A DNA stretch of 42,957 bases, taken from contig CALYZQ010000010.1 in the NCBI GenBank assembly GCA_945609985.1, positions 1-42,957 of the forward strand, in the 5' to 3' direction. The position numbers were made by a program, and so were the translations under genes. Positions 18,765 to 28,722 of this stretch are shown piece by piece; positions within the stretch are counted from its first letter, which is position 1; each line of letters opens with the position of its first letter. Under the pieces are notes generated by a model that searched no databases, had not been told where the DNA came from, and saw only the letters and a list, made by a program, of their open reading frames with translations. The stretch is from an uncultured Lachnospiraceae bacterium. GTDB taxonomy: Bacteria; Bacillota; Clostridia; Lachnospirales; Lachnospiraceae.

Positions 18765-19772
18765 CTAACTAAATAATTGTATAACTATCACAACAATCCA
18801 AAACAAACAAAACAGCCCCATACCTGGATTCAGGAACACTGTCGTAAATTTCTTGCCCTTCGGTATCTCCACTTCACCGGGGGATAACCTGAATTTCTTA
18901 TGAAACACAATGAGCAATACAAATCCTGCAATTACAGTACCAAAAATCAAGACGATATAGCCCACATAGAGAATCCAACCCAGCAGATGTTCCACGATAA
19001 ATGCCATAAGGATGTCCTCATGCACTCCTCCATACATCAGCGCAGTATATTCCTCCAAACCTATTGCATCCGTCAGAAGCGTCACCACAATGCTGCCCAG
19101 GAAATTGATAATCATATGTATACCAATGGTAATCTTTAATTTACCCGTTTTTACATAAAGAAATGCCATAAACATACCCATGGGGAAAGCATATACAAAC
19201 TGATTCAAATTGCCGTGGAAAAGTCCGAACACGAGACCCGATACCAGCACTGCCACACCCTGGCCATAACGCACCGTCCTGTCTACTATCAGCTTTCTGA
19301 ACAGATATTCCTCCATAATAGGTGCCCAGATAACCATACATACAAACATGACTCCCAAGCTTGCATCCGCAGTAAGATTTGCAATGTTATTCTGTACCAC
19401 GCCCCCTTTAAAAAGTCCAATCAAAAATGTGATTATCAGTCCTATCACGTTACATATTATAGAGATGGAATAACACATCATAAAAGACAAGACAAAATTT
19501 CCTGCTTTCATATGACGCTTCTCGGGCACTGTCACCGGCAGGCGTTTTACCATAATCATCAATATGGGCATGCCCACCAGATAAATAGGTATCATACCCA
19601 GTATAATTGCCAAATCAGGATTTTTAAGCCATTCCGGTTTAAAGGTAACGATAAGCCAACTCATTGCATACTTTGCAAGATAAATCCCTATGGTACCAAA
19701 TAAATAGCACAATCCAAGTGCCGTAATGTCTTTTCTCGCCTGTTTCATTTGTGTCTGTTCCATTTTATGCAT
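18765..19772 (-). CDS. CPBP family intramembrane glutamic endopeptidase
   Basis: 335 aa polytopic; APIMEEYLFRKLIVDR, GLFHGNLNQFVYAFPMGMF, HMIINFLGS. Confidence 0.9.
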   Translation of the reverse strand: MHKMEQTQMKQARKDITALGLCYLFGTIGIYLAKYAMSWLIVTFKPEWLKNPDLAIILGMIPIYLVGMPILMIMVKRLPVTVPEKRHMKAGNFVLSFMMCYSISIICNVIGLIITFLIGLFKGGVVQNNIANLTADASLGVMFVCMVIWAPIMEEYLFRKLIVDRTVRYGQGVAVLVSGLVFGLFHGNLNQFVYAFPMGMFMAFLYVKTGKLKITIGIHMIINFLGSIVVTLLTDAIGLEEYTALMYGGVHEDILMAFIVEHLLGWILYVGYIVLIFGTVIAGFVLLIVFHKKFRLSPGEVEIPKGKKFTTVFLNPGMGLFCLFWIVVIVIQLFS

Positions 19773-19874
19773 TCCTTTCTGCTTCCCATCTCATTCATTA
19801 TACGAAAAAATAGTGTTTTTCACAAGACTGACTTTGTTTAGAAGTAAATACGTACGCCTGTCGTCATCCACTTC

Positions 19875-20297
19875 TTACGCCCGTTTCTGAAGCTGTGCCA
19901 AAATATACTGTACCCTGCGTATGGCGTCATCTACCTGCTTCTTAGCTTCCTTAATTCGCGATTGTACCATTAAGTCAGCAATGATACCATCAAAGAAGTA
20001 ATCTGCAAAGGACAGAAAGTCTCCCATTTGTATTTGAAACTCCGGGATGTTATCCACATCCATAAGTTCCTTTTGAAACTTTCTAAGCGCAAGTCGGGCC
20101 TCCTGAATTTCTTCATTTGCCTTATTCATCTTGGAATGCTTTACAAAGGTCGCAATAAAATCACCACCCAGAATGTCAAACAATCCCCAATTTCCGGCAC
20201 TTGACAGGCTCTCCTTTGCCCGGTCAAGGCAAAGCAATGCTTTTTTTCCCGCATTAAGCGCTTCCTGTATCTCTTCTCTGTAATATGTGTTCTGCAT
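19875..20297 (-). CDS. Conserved hypothetical protein, alpha-helical
   Basis: 140-aa ORF on the coding strand of its neighbours; helical sequence, no family recognised. Confidence 0.6.
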   Translation of the reverse strand: MQNTYYREEIQEALNAGKKALLCLDRAKESLSSAGNWGLFDILGGDFIATFVKHSKMNKANEEIQEARLALRKFQKELMDVDNIPEFQIQMGDFLSFADYFFDGIIADLMVQSRIKEAKKQVDDAIRRVQYILAQLQKRA

Positions 20298-20396
20298 ATG
20301 AATCCTCTCTATTCTGCTATGATAGTTATATTATATATAAACTCACTATGAAAAATACAGTTGGAAAATACGCACATAAAACATGCATAACGTGCA

Positions 20397-20605
20397 TTTT
20401 TACGTCTGGTGGCAGGAGATGCGGGGGGGGAGGGGACCATGGTAGCCGCAGGCACGCTTTCGCTATGCTTCGCATCGCAACGGTACTAAGCTCGCTTAAT
20501 TGCATCTTCCGACGCAATTACCTCGCTAAGGACCGGCGTGCTCAGAATGCGCTGCTTGTACCATGGTCCCCTCCACCCCACTCCTCCTGCCCCCGAACGT
20601 AAAAA
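20397..20605 (+). repeat. Element A: conserved core inside long imperfect inverted-repeat arms
   Basis: Left arm TTTTTACGT...GGCAGGAG...AGGGGACCATGGTA matches the reverse complement of the right arm; internal core 20447-20557 shared with element B. Confidence 0.85.
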
Positions 20606-20730
20606 TACCCGCAGAATTTCTCAAGACATTACTTTTCCTCGAAAAAACAACCTTTGGTTGCGAAATCCGCCTATAAACAAACCTTGCGGTTCTTGAAACA
20701 GCTATTATTTTTTTGATACTATATAATCAG

Positions 20731-20744
20731 GATAAGCGCTTATC
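20731..20744. promoter_or_regulatory. Perfect 14-bp palindrome, candidate operator of the downstream XRE regulator
   Basis: GATAAGCGCTTATC immediately after TATAAT (20722-20727), 27 nt upstream of ATG 20771. Confidence 0.55.
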
Positions 20745-20770
20745 ACTCTAAACACAGGTGGTTTAAATTT

Positions 20771-21844
20771 ATGGAAATTAACTTAAAGGAAAAATTGCGC
20801 ACATTGCGACAACAACGAAACATAACCCAGGAAGCTCTTGCAAAGCATCTTGGAATTACTCCGCAATCCGTAGGGAAATGGGAACGGGGAGAAGGCTACC
20901 CGGATATTACGTTGTTGCCTAAAATAGCTTTTTATTTTAATGTAACTGTTGATGAATTACTCAGTGTAGATCAGATAAGAGTTGAAGAAACAATATGCGA
21001 ATATCTAAGACAAAGTGAGATTTTTCAACAAAATGGAGAAAATCAAAAAAATCTGGAAATGTGGGAAAAGGCATATGCTGAATTTCCAAATGATTGCCGT
21101 GTAATCGAAGGACTTATGTTTGCAATCAACAGAGAGGCCGTATATCCATGTCCCCAAGATAAAGCAACACTTATCATTACGCTCGGCGAAGAACTTTTGC
21201 AAAAATCAACTGAGCCCCGACAAAGAGAACGAGTCATACAACGCTTGAGTTACACTTATGCTAATATCGATAAAGAAAAAGCATTATACTATGCTGACAT
21301 GAGTGGTACGTTTTTCATAACAAGAGAAAATCTTCGGAGTGCCATTCTTGATGGAGAAGAAGGTGTAGGCGCATGTCAAAGTTACATAATGAATTTAATC
21401 CATGAGGCCGCATTAACTGCGTGCAATATGACTTCAAAAGTTCCATTTACGCATGAGGAAATCATTGAAGCATATACTTTTGCAATTGATATCCTCCGGC
21501 GGCTGTTTTCAGATGACAATGTGGGCTTTTACGCTTTTGATCTTTCATTTTATTATAGTCGTATTGCACTCGAGTATGCCGATATGAAAGATACAGCGCA
21601 TACACTAAAAGCACTGGAAGAAAGCTGCAGATATGCAATCATTGAAGCCAACTTAAAGGATATGGATTATACAGCCCCGATGGTTAATCTCATAAAGCAT
21701 ATAAATGAAGGAACCTCGAAAAACTATAAAGGTAATGCTTGTAATCTCAGATTGCAAGCATCGGAAGACAAACGATTTGATTTTGTACGGAATGAGGAAG
21801 TATTTAAAAGACTTGTTGCCGAGCTCAAAGAGCATGTAGAATAG
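20771..21844 (+). CDS. XRE-family HTH transcriptional regulator with C-terminal helical (TPR-like) region
   Basis: 357 aa; LRTLRQQRNITQEALAKHLGITPQSVGKWERGEGYPDITLLPKIAFYFNVTVDELL. Confidence 0.92.
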   Translation: MEINLKEKLRTLRQQRNITQEALAKHLGITPQSVGKWERGEGYPDITLLPKIAFYFNVTVDELLSVDQIRVEETICEYLRQSEIFQQNGENQKNLEMWEKAYAEFPNDCRVIEGLMFAINREAVYPCPQDKATLIITLGEELLQKSTEPRQRERVIQRLSYTYANIDKEKALYYADMSGTFFITRENLRSAILDGEEGVGACQSYIMNLIHEAALTACNMTSKVPFTHEEIIEAYTFAIDILRRLFSDDNVGFYAFDLSFYYSRIALEYADMKDTAHTLKALEESCRYAIIEANLKDMDYTAPMVNLIKHINEGTSKNYKGNACNLRLQASEDKRFDFVRNEEVFKRLVAELKEHVE

Positions 21845-21868
21845 CGCAAGCACTATCCTCTCAAGACA

Positions 21869-21900
21869 AAGAACCACAAGCATGCGCTTGTGGTTCTTTT
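21869..21900. terminator. Bidirectional terminator between XRE gene and tRNA-Gln
   Basis: Perfect 11-bp stem GAACCACAAGC-ATGC-GCTTGTGGTTC, TTTT on the plus side, TTTGTCTT on the minus side. Confidence 0.85.
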
Positions 21901-21903
21901 GGA

Positions 21904-21975
21904 CAGCGCTACAAGGATTCGAACCTTGAGATGACGGAGTCAGAGTCCGTTGCCTTACCGTTTGGCGATAGCGCT
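21904..21975 (-). tRNA. tRNA-Gln (CTG)
   Basis: 72 nt; acceptor AGCGCTA/TAGCGCT, anticodon loop CTCTGAC, GGTTCGAATCC T arm. Confidence 0.93.
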
Positions 21976-22097
21976 ATTTCGTATTACTTGATGTATTATA
22001 CATGAAGTATGTCCACTTTGCAATACCTAAATTCAAATTTTTTAAAAAATTTTTAAATTGATGATACTATATGCGCAATACCCCAAATAGTGCAGTG

Positions 22098-22123
22098 TAA
22101 GGCTGCGGAACTCCGCAGCCTTA
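22098..22123 (-). terminator. Stem-loop downstream of glutamine synthetase
   Basis: Perfect 11-bp stem TAAGGCTGCGG/CCGCAGCCTTA; lacks a strong U tract. Confidence 0.5.
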
Positions 22124-22134
22124 CTCTTTCATCT

Positions 22135-24246
22135 CTATACTTCAAACAACAAATCCGCATATGTAGGGAATGGCCAGTACTCCTTATCCACCAGCTTCTC
22201 CAGTTCGTCTGCGGGCTTTCTCAAATTATTCATGGCCGTCATCACCACATCATGATAGAAGAATGCCTGCTCTTTACCGCGCACCATTTCAGATGCCTGC
22301 TTTTCTGCCTCAAGAAGTGCCTCCACAGCTTTCTTGGTCTCCGTAAGCTTTGCGGTCACGGTCTTTAACAGCTCAGTGGATGTGAAATCGTCACCGCCTG
22401 CCTGCTTCACTGCCAGCGTAGTGTCTGCCAGGGATTTTGCAAAACGCATTACCGCAGGTATAATCTGTTGGTTTGCCATATCAATCATGGTCAATGCTTC
22501 TATATTGATGGTCTTTGCATAGGTCTCGTATAAAATCTCTGCACGGGAGCGAAGCTCTGCCTCCGTGAAAATACCGAACTTTTCAAACAGACGGATGGAT
22601 TTATCAGTGGTAAGGGTATCCACAGCTTCCACCATGGATGGAATATTGGGCAGTCCTCTTCTGGCCGCTTCCTCTTCCCACTCTTTTGCATAGCCGTTGC
22701 CGTTGAAGATGATTCTCTGATGTGCGGTCATGTACTCCTTAATCAGATCATGCACCGCCATCTCAAAGTCTTCAGCGCCCTCAAGCCTGTCAGCCGCTTC
22801 GCAGAAAGCCTCTGCAACGATAGCATTTAATGTAGTGTTGGGGCTTCCGATGGAATCCTCGCTGCCCACCATACGGAACTCAAATTTATTACCGGTAAAA
22901 GCAAAGGGTGAGGTACGGTTTCTGTCCGTTGCATCCTTTACAAAATCAGGCAGGGTAGACACACCTGTACGAAGCATTCCGCCCTCCTTTAAGGAATCCG
23001 CCTTACCTGTTTCCACAAGCTGGGCTACTACATCCTCAAGCTGCTCACCTAAGAAGATGGAGATGATTGCAGGAGGTGCCTCATAACCGCCCAGACGGTG
23101 ATCGTTTCCAACATTGGATGCACTCTGACGGAGTAAATCCGCATGAGTATCCACAGCCTTCATAATACATGCCAGCACCAATAAAAACTGAATATTTTCA
23201 TTGGGTGTCTGACCGGGCTCCAAAAGGTTCACACCGGTATCCGTGGTAATGGACCAGTTGTTGTGCTTGCCGGAACCGTTCACACCTGCAAAAGGCTTCT
23301 CATGAAGCATACAACGCAGTCCGTGCTTACCTGCCACACGCTTTAAGGTCTCCATTACCAGCTGATTGTGGTCAACCGCTACATTGGCAGACTCATATAT
23401 GGGTGCAACCTCATGCTGTGCGGGGGCAGCCTCGTTGTGCTGGGTCTTGGAAGTAACTCCCAGCTTCCATAACTCTATGTTTACATCGTGCATAAATGCA
23501 CCGATACGCTCTCTGATAACACCAAAATAGTGGTCATCCATCTCCTGACCCTTGGGTGCCGGTGCACCAAACAGGGTTCTTCCTGAGAAAATAATATCCT
23601 CTCTCTTCAACGCCTTCTTGGCATCTACCAAAAAGTATTCCTGCTCCGCACCTACGGAAGGAATCACCTTTGTAGCCTCTACGTTTCCAAACATTCTCAC
23701 AATACGCATTGCCTGCTTGCCCAGCGCTTCCATGGAACGTAAAAGCGGAGTTTTTTTATCCAAGGCCTCACCTGTGTAAGAGCAAAAAGCTGTAGGAATA
23801 CACAGGGTGGGACCGGTAGCAGTCTCCTTGATAAAGGCCGGGGACGTAATATCCCATGTGGTATAGCCTCTCGCCTCAAAGGTTGCGCGCAGTCCGCCGG
23901 AGGGGAAAGAAGAAGCATCGGGTTCACCCTTTATCAGCTCCTTACCGGAAAACTCTAAAATCATCCGTCCGTCTGCATCCGGATGTGTCACGAAGGAATC
24001 ATGCTTTTCCGCAGTGATACCGGTAAGCGGCTGGAACCAGTGAGTATAATGGGTCGCACCATTCTCCACCGCCCAATCCTTCATCGCTTTTGCAACCACG
24101 TCCGCTGTGGCAGGTGACAGTTCTCCACCATTATCAATGATGGTAACCACTTCCTTATATACACTTTTAGGTAATCTCTCCTTCATCTTGCCCAGGGTAA
24201 ATACCTTGCTGGCAAAAAGCTCTTCTACCTTTAACTCTTCACTCAT
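22135..24246 (-). CDS. glnN: Type III glutamine synthetase (likely start [11 protein letters not shown], 24246)
   Basis: About 703 aa; [19 protein letters not shown]-type motif, [40 protein letters not shown]. Confidence 0.95.
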   Translation of the reverse strand: MSEELKVEELFASKVFTLGKMKERLPKSVYKEVVTIIDNGGELSPATADVVAKAMKDWAVENGATHYTHWFQPLTGITAEKHDSFVTHPDADGRMILEFSGKELIKGEPDASSFPSGGLRATFEARGYTTWDITSPAFIKETATGPTLCIPTAFCSYTGEALDKKTPLLRSMEALGKQAMRIVRMFGNVEATKVIPSVGAEQEYFLVDAKKALKREDIIFSGRTLFGAPAPKGQEMDDHYFGVIRERIGAFMHDVNIELWKLGVTSKTQHNEAAPAQHEVAPIYESANVAVDHNQLVMETLKRVAGKHGLRCMLHEKPFAGVNGSGKHNNWSITTDTGVNLLEPGQTPNENIQFLLVLACIMKAVDTHADLLRQSASNVGNDHRLGGYEAPPAIISIFLGEQLEDVVAQLVETGKADSLKEGGMLRTGVSTLPDFVKDATDRNRTSPFAFTGNKFEFRMVGSEDSIGSPNTTLNAIVAEAFCEAADRLEGAEDFEMAVHDLIKEYMTAHQRIIFNGNGYAKEWEEEAARRGLPNIPSMVEAVDTLTTDKSIRLFEKFGIFTEAELRSRAEILYETYAKTINIEALTMIDMANQQIIPAVMRFAKSLADTTLAVKQAGGDDFTSTELLKTVTAKLTETKKAVEALLEAEKQASEMVRGKEQAFFYHDVVMTAMNNLRKPADELEKLVDKEYWPFPTYADLLFEV

Positions 24247-24312
24247 CCTAACGTTCCTCTCTATTTGCAATAAACGTTTGCAATCAATTTACGCTTCATT
24301 TTACAATACGCG

Positions 24313-25584
24313 CTATGATTGGTCAACCAAAATCTCTGCCTTTTTGCGCAAAATATCGTAACATTCGGGTGTTTTGGACAATTCCACCCAAATCACCTGC
24401 TTGGAATGGGGGCAGCTCTCCATGGGAGTAAACTCCGCATCATACATAGCAAGCACCTCTACCTCGATATTTCTTCCGTCCGGCTTCATGATTTCAATCT
24501 GCTCTCCAACGGAGAATTTATTGCGCTGTTCAAACCGGGTAAGACAGCCTCCATCCTTCTCACCCACGGTATCCACAATCCCCAAATATATATACTCATT
24601 CACATACGTATTATTGTCATATATCTGAGTATTTTCATCCGGCTTACCAAAATAGAAGCCCGTGGTAAATTGTCTGTAGGTACACTTGGAAATCTCAGCG
24701 CGGTACCAATCCATATTTGCACGATACATTTCCTCAGACTCAAAATAATCGTCAATTGCCTTTCTATAGGTACGGGCAACCGTCGCCACATAAAGCGCCG
24801 TCTTCATGCGCCCCTCTATCTTTAAGCTGTCAATCCCTGCCGACACAATTTCAGGAATGTACTCTATCATGCACAAATCCTTGGAATTAAAGATATAGGT
24901 TCCTCGTTCATTCTCATACACGGGCAGATACTCTCCCGGGCGCTTCTCCTCCACAACCGCATACTTCCAGCGACACGGGTGGGTACACGCACCCTGATTG
25001 GCATCCCTGCCGGTAAAATACGCGCTGAGCAGACATCTTCCCGAATAAGAAATGCACATAGCTCCGTGAATAAAACTCTCAATCTCCATCTCCTCCGGGA
25101 TATGGTCGCGAATGGTACGGATTTCCGCAAGGGAAAGCTCTCTGGCAGATACTACGCGCTTTGCTCCCATTTTCCACCAGAACAGATAGGTCTGATAGTT
25201 GGTATTGTTTGCCTGGGTGGAAATGTGAATTTCAACTTCCGGCCAGACCTCCTTCGCCACGGTAAACATACCGGGATCTGAAATAATCAGAGCATCCGGA
25301 GACTCCGGCTGCATGTCTCGAAGCTCTGTAAAATATGCTGCGGCACCCTCTAAGTCTTCGTTATGTGCCAGAATATTGGCGGTCACATACACCTTCACTC
25401 CGTGGGCATGAGCAAAGGCTATTCCCTCTGCCATCTCTTCCATGGAAAAGTTCTTGGCTTTGGCACGAAGCCCGAACGCCTCTCCACCGATATATACTGC
25501 ATCTGCTCCGAAAACAACTGCAGTTTTTAACACTTCAAGACTGCTTGCCGGAATCAAAAGCTCCGGCTTTCTTCTCTGTGTCAT
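24313..25584 (-). CDS. U32 family peptidase / tRNA or rRNA hydroxylation-type protein (likely start MTQRRKPELL)
   Basis: ELLIPASSLEVLKTAVVFGADAVYIGG, FIHGAMCISYSGRCLLSAYFTGRDANQGACTHPCRW, LKIEGRMKTALYVA. Confidence 0.93.
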   Translation of the reverse strand: MTQRRKPELLIPASSLEVLKTAVVFGADAVYIGGEAFGLRAKAKNFSMEEMAEGIAFAHAHGVKVYVTANILAHNEDLEGAAAYFTELRDMQPESPDALIISDPGMFTVAKEVWPEVEIHISTQANNTNYQTYLFWWKMGAKRVVSARELSLAEIRTIRDHIPEEMEIESFIHGAMCISYSGRCLLSAYFTGRDANQGACTHPCRWKYAVVEEKRPGEYLPVYENERGTYIFNSKDLCMIEYIPEIVSAGIDSLKIEGRMKTALYVATVARTYRKAIDDYFESEEMYRANMDWYRAEISKCTYRQFTTGFYFGKPDENTQIYDNNTYVNEYIYLGIVDTVGEKDGGCLTRFEQRNKFSVGEQIEIMKPDGRNIEVEVLAMYDAEFTPMESCPHSKQVIWVELSKTPECYDILRKKAEILVDQS

Positions 25585-25629
25585 GTTTGTATTCCTCCGT
25601 TTCAAAACGTAAGTATCCCATCACATCAA

Positions 25630-26277
25630 TCAAAGCTTGGTACTTAAGGTAACTCCGTCACCCACCGGCAAAATAACCGTCTCCAATCCCAGATTATGCT
25701 TTAACTCATACAGATATTCCCGCATTCTGGCATGTATGGTACGGTTTCGTCTGGTAACCGCAAACCGGGACTCAATAATATCTCCGTCCTGCAGCACATT
25801 ATCTGAGATAAGCAGACCACCATGAGGCAACAATCTCATAATATCCGGCAGGAAATTGATATACTGTCCTTTTGCGGCATCCATAAAAATAATGTCATAG
25901 GTACCCTCCAAGGACTTTAATACCTCCGTCGCATCTCCCTCTATCAGCGTAATATCCGCTTCCTTCCCGGCACGTCTGAAATTCTCCCTTGCAACCGGTA
26001 TGCGCTTTTCATACTTTTCTATGGTGGTGATATGGCAACCCTTAGGCGCATACTCACTCATGAGCAAAGCAGAAAAGCCGATAGCAGTCCCGACCTCCAG
26101 GATTTTCTTCGGCTTTGCATATGCCAGGATAAATTTTAGCAGGCTCTGCATGGATTTGCGGATTATGGGCACCTGTGTCTCCAAGGCAAACTTTTCAATT
26201 TCATCCAAAAAAGGGGTGTTGCCCTTATCGAGAGAATCGATAAAGGCAGCCATTCTTTCATCTACTATCATTTGCAC
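25630..26277 (-). CDS. O-methyltransferase, YrrM-like
   Basis: 215 aa; ILEVGTAIGFSALLMSEY, DIIFMDAAKGQYINFLP, LLISDNVL. Confidence 0.93.
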   Translation of the reverse strand: MQMIVDERMAAFIDSLDKGNTPFLDEIEKFALETQVPIIRKSMQSLLKFILAYAKPKKILEVGTAIGFSALLMSEYAPKGCHITTIEKYEKRIPVARENFRRAGKEADITLIEGDATEVLKSLEGTYDIIFMDAAKGQYINFLPDIMRLLPHGGLLISDNVLQDGDIIESRFAVTRRNRTIHARMREYLYELKHNLGLETVILPVGDGVTLSTKL

Positions 26278-26288
26278 TCCGTCTTCTG

Positions 26289-26681
26289 TTATTCTTCCTC
26301 ATCCTCCGCGGAATCGGAAGCCATAACCTCCATCATCTCTTCTACCGTCATCGCCGTGGTCAGTTCAAATGTTCCGGGTTTTACATCCTTTTTAAACTCG
26401 GACAGATGATACTGCAATACAAATAATTTGTCATCGCGGATTAATCCCTTAGACAAAAGCAATGTTCCGATTTCCTTGGGCGACATCTTTTCTGTCACAG
26501 TCACGGTTACTGTTCTTCCCTCGCCCGTAGACATGGGCGCCTCTTCAAAGATACGGTAGCCGTATTCATAGCAGGTCATGGCACCTCGGTAAATCACCAA
26601 AACAACTGCCACCGCTACAACCACTTTTAATATGGTACTGACTACCGCCAGTATCAACTTACTTGTCTTCATTGGCTTCAC
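26289..26681 (-). CDS. Short YceG/MltG-like membrane protein (N-terminal module only)
   Basis: 130 aa; TM then KMSPKEIGTLLLSKGLIRDDKLFVLQYHL...VKPGTFELTTAMTVEEMMEVM; catalytic YceG region absent. Confidence 0.7.
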   Translation of the reverse strand: MKPMKTSKLILAVVSTILKVVVAVAVVLVIYRGAMTCYEYGYRIFEEAPMSTGEGRTVTVTVTEKMSPKEIGTLLLSKGLIRDDKLFVLQYHLSEFKKDVKPGTFELTTAMTVEEMMEVMASDSAEDEEE

Positions 26682-26690
26682 TTCCCTTAT

Positions 26691-27029
26691 TTACTCAAAA
26701 TGTAATGCTCCTGTAATTCTGGTTTCCACATCCTGCATCATTCTGCAAAACGAAAGCTCTGCTGCAAGAAATGCTTCCACCTGCGGATTCTCCCTAAACT
26801 CCTGAAATTCTCTCTCAAACTCCTCCAACTTGTCAAAGGCATAGCCTTCACTGTGCTGCAAAATGAAATTCCGCTTTCTGTACTCATCGAGCTGCGCCTT
26901 AAGTTCCGGCATCTGCTTCACCTTCGAAAGCTCATCTTTATAAGTCAGGTATTCTTCTGAGTTTAGAATCGCATCTATCAAATGCTCTACTGCATGATCC
27001 ATATTGCTCATATTGTATCTTTTCTCCAC
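26691..27029 (-). CDS. YlbF family regulator
   Basis: 112 aa; helical YlbF/YmcA-type sequence. Confidence 0.8.
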   Translation of the reverse strand: MEKRYNMSNMDHAVEHLIDAILNSEEYLTYKDELSKVKQMPELKAQLDEYRKRNFILQHSEGYAFDKLEEFEREFQEFRENPQVEAFLAAELSFCRMMQDVETRITGALHFE

Positions 27030-27048
27030 AAATAATTCAAGAGGTTGT

Positions 27049-28722
27049 TTATACTTCCATAATGATCGGAAGTATCATGGGACGTCGCTTAGTCTTTTTC
27101 CACACATAGTCACTGAGTACATCTTTGGTAATGGATTTCAACTTGCCCCAATCACTTACGCCCCTATCGAGGCAGTTCTGAATAGCTTCATCCACAATAC
27201 AACGCGCCTCTTCTATCAGTTCATCAGATTCCTTCACATACACAAAGCCCCTGGACACAATATCAGGTCCTGCCACCAGCTGGTTACTGTAGCGCTCAAG
27301 GCTCATTACCACAATCATAATACCGTCCTCAGCCAGATGCTGTCTGTCACGAAGAACCACATTGCCAACATCTCCCACACCGAGACCGTCCACCAGAATG
27401 GCACCGGTAGGCACCTTTCCTGTTACTGCTGCCTGCTCCATATCAAGCTCCAGCACATCTCCTGAGGAAAGGATAAAGATATCTTCTTTTTCAATACCGA
27501 GACTTTCCGCAATCTTAGCCTGCGCTTTTAAGTGCTTATACTCGCCGTGCACTGGAATTGCGTATTTGGGCTGAACCAGAGTATAAATCAGCTTAATCTC
27601 TTCCTGGCAGGCGTGTCCGGACACATGGGCATCCTGAAAAATAACGTCTGCGCCCTTGCGCAAAAGTTCGTTGATAATCTTCGTTACAGATTTCTCATTG
27701 CCCGGTATGGGGCTTGAAGAGAAAATAACCGTATCCTTGGGTCCGATAGTAATCTTGCGGTGCATGTTGTTTGCCATACGGCTAAGCGCCGCCATACTTT
27801 CGCCCTGGCTACCGGTAGTGATGATTACCTGCTGCTCATCGGGGTAATTCTTCATCTGTTCCAAATCTATCAACGTATTCTCAGGAATACTGATACACTC
27901 TAAGTTGCTTGCGGTCTCAATGATATTGACCATACTGCGGCCTTCCACAGCTACCTTTCTGCCAAACTTATAAGCGGTATTGATAATCTGCTGTACACGG
28001 TCCACGTTGGAGGCAAAGGTTGCCACAAAAATTCTGGTATTCTTGTGCTCCTCAAACAAGGTGTCAAAGGTCTTGCCCACAGTTCTCTCGGAAGGGGTAA
28101 ACCCGGGGCGCTCTGCGTTGGTAGAATCGCACATCAGTGCCAATACTCCCTTTTTACCGAGCTCTGCAAATCTCTGCAAATCAATGGCATCACCAAATAC
28201 GGGGGTGTAATCCACCTTAAAATCTCCGGTATGCACTACCACGCCTGCAGGAGAATAAATGGCAAGGGCTGCCGCATCAACGATACTGTGATTGGTCTTG
28301 ATATACTCAACACGGAAATCACCCAGATTGATGGACTGACCAAACTTAACAACCTTACGCTTTGTGCCCTTCATCAGATTATGCTCTTTTAGCTTATTTT
28401 CAATGATACCCATAGTAAGTCTTGTAGCATACACAGGCACATTAATATCCTTCAGTACATAAGGCAGGGCACCGATATGATCCTCGTGTCCGTGAGTAAT
28501 CATAAAACCCTTCACCCTGTCAATATTATCCTTCAGATAAGTAACATCAGGGATTACCAAATCAATTCCCAGCATATCATCTGCCGGAAACGACAATCCG
28601 CAATCCACCACAATAATACTGTCTTCATACTCGAAGGCAGTAATGTTCATACCGATTTGCTCCAAGCCTCCCAAGGGGATTATCTTTAACTTGGATGCAT
28701 TCATATTCTCTTTTTTCTTCAA
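27049..28722 (-). CDS. rnj: Ribonuclease J (probable TTG start at 28722)
   Basis: KIIPLGGLEQIGMNIT, THGHEDHIGALPYVL, HTGDFKVDYTP, TGSQGE, VHGEYKHLKAQAKIAE; SD GGAGG at 28731-28735. Confidence 0.95.
   Translation of the reverse strand: MKKKENMNASKLKIIPLGGLEQIGMNITAFEYEDSIIVVDCGLSFPADDMLGIDLVIPDVTYLKDNIDRVKGFMITHGHEDHIGALPYVLKDINVPVYATRLTMGIIENKLKEHNLMKGTKRKVVKFGQSINLGDFRVEYIKTNHSIVDAAALAIYSPAGVVVHTGDFKVDYTPVFGDAIDLQRFAELGKKGVLALMCDSTNAERPGFTPSERTVGKTFDTLFEEHKNTRIFVATFASNVDRVQQIINTAYKFGRKVAVEGRSMVNIIETASNLECISIPENTLIDLEQMKNYPDEQQVIITTGSQGESMAALSRMANNMHRKITIGPKDTVIFSSSPIPGNEKSVTKIINELLRKGADVIFQDAHVSGHACQEEIKLIYTLVQPKYAIPVHGEYKHLKAQAKIAESLGIEKEDIFILSSGDVLELDMEQAAVTGKVPTGAILVDGLGVGDVGNVVLRDRQHLAEDGIMIVVMSLERYSNQLVAGPDIVSRGFVYVKESDELIEEARCIVDEAIQNCLDRGVSDWGKLKSITKDVLSDYVWKKTKRRPMILPIIMEV

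Noticed and set aside
20326-20517. ORFs crossing elements A and B (20285-20602, 20326-20517, 39638-39841) share a peptide like LS(T/A)(V/A)A(M/L)R(S/T)(I/V)AKACLR
   Set aside because: The shared peptide follows directly from the conserved nucleotide core. The ORFs run through palindromic arms, have no convincing SD and differ elsewhere, so protein coding is unlikely.
20397-20605. Element A or B as a retron ncRNA, CRISPR unit, riboswitch or IS remnant
   Set aside because: No reverse transcriptase, cas gene, transposase or repeat-spacer array is nearby, and I could not match the core to a riboswitch class from memory. It is left as an unclassified repeat.
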